Below are positions 14,566 through 14,598 of a stretch of 14,598 bases of DNA, one piece after another; positions within the stretch are counted from its first letter, which is position 1, and each line of letters starts with the position of its first letter. Under the pieces are notes generated by a model. It was not told the DNA's origin. It saw only the letters and a list, made by a program, of their open reading frames with translations, and ran no database searches. Both the position numbers and the translations under genes were made by a program. Source of the stretch: Pseudomonadota bacterium (GTDB taxonomy: Bacteria > Pseudomonadota > Alphaproteobacteria > Rhizobiales > Devosiaceae); assembly GCA_023428425.1 (NCBI GenBank), contig JAEYYP010000382.1:1-14598 (forward strand), in the 5' to 3' direction.

Positions 14566-14598
14566 TTATTCCTTGCGTATTGAGGCGAAAGTGCGGAA

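Overview
This is a GC-rich window from an alphaproteobacterium. The gene order ccmI-ccmE-ccmF-ccmH, then degP, a response regulator and a sensor kinase resembles the cycHJKL-degP-two-component neighbourhood of Rhizobiales (Hyphomicrobiales). The composition and a palindromic repeat would suit Devosia or a close relative, but that genus-level guess is inference.

The left two thirds (1-9522) is one block on the minus strand. In transcription order from the right it holds ccmI (cycH), ccmE (cycJ), ccmF (cycK) and ccmH (cycL), which form the haem-ligation half of System I cytochrome c maturation. A covalent-flavin alditol oxidase-like gene follows, then a DegP/HtrA periplasmic protease, an OmpR-type response regulator and a membrane histidine kinase that runs off the left edge. 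Overlapping start and stop codons (TTGA at ccmI/ccmE, ATGA at ccmF/ccmH) indicate translational coupling. The ccmE-ccmF gap is 325 bp and carries a roughly 160 bp imperfect palindromic repeat. The oxidase sits between ccmH and degP. The degP-regulator gap has a strong hairpin and two further inverted repeats.

On the right, a divergent plus-strand two-gene operon (9668-12705) encodes two flavoproteins that overlap by ATGA. The second resembles the N-terminal half of heterotetrameric sarcosine oxidase alpha (SoxA), without Fe-S cysteines near its N-terminus and without a full aminomethyltransferase domain. The first is a degenerate amino-acid-oxidase-like Rossmann protein that could be its beta-like partner. 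This pair is the least explained system in the window.

It converges on a 402-residue helical protein of unknown function (minus strand), with the two stop codons sharing one CTAG. The right end holds a minus-strand lipoprotein with a C-terminus like the 17-kDa surface antigen family. I saw no tRNA, rRNA, CRISPR array, insertion sequence or prophage gene.
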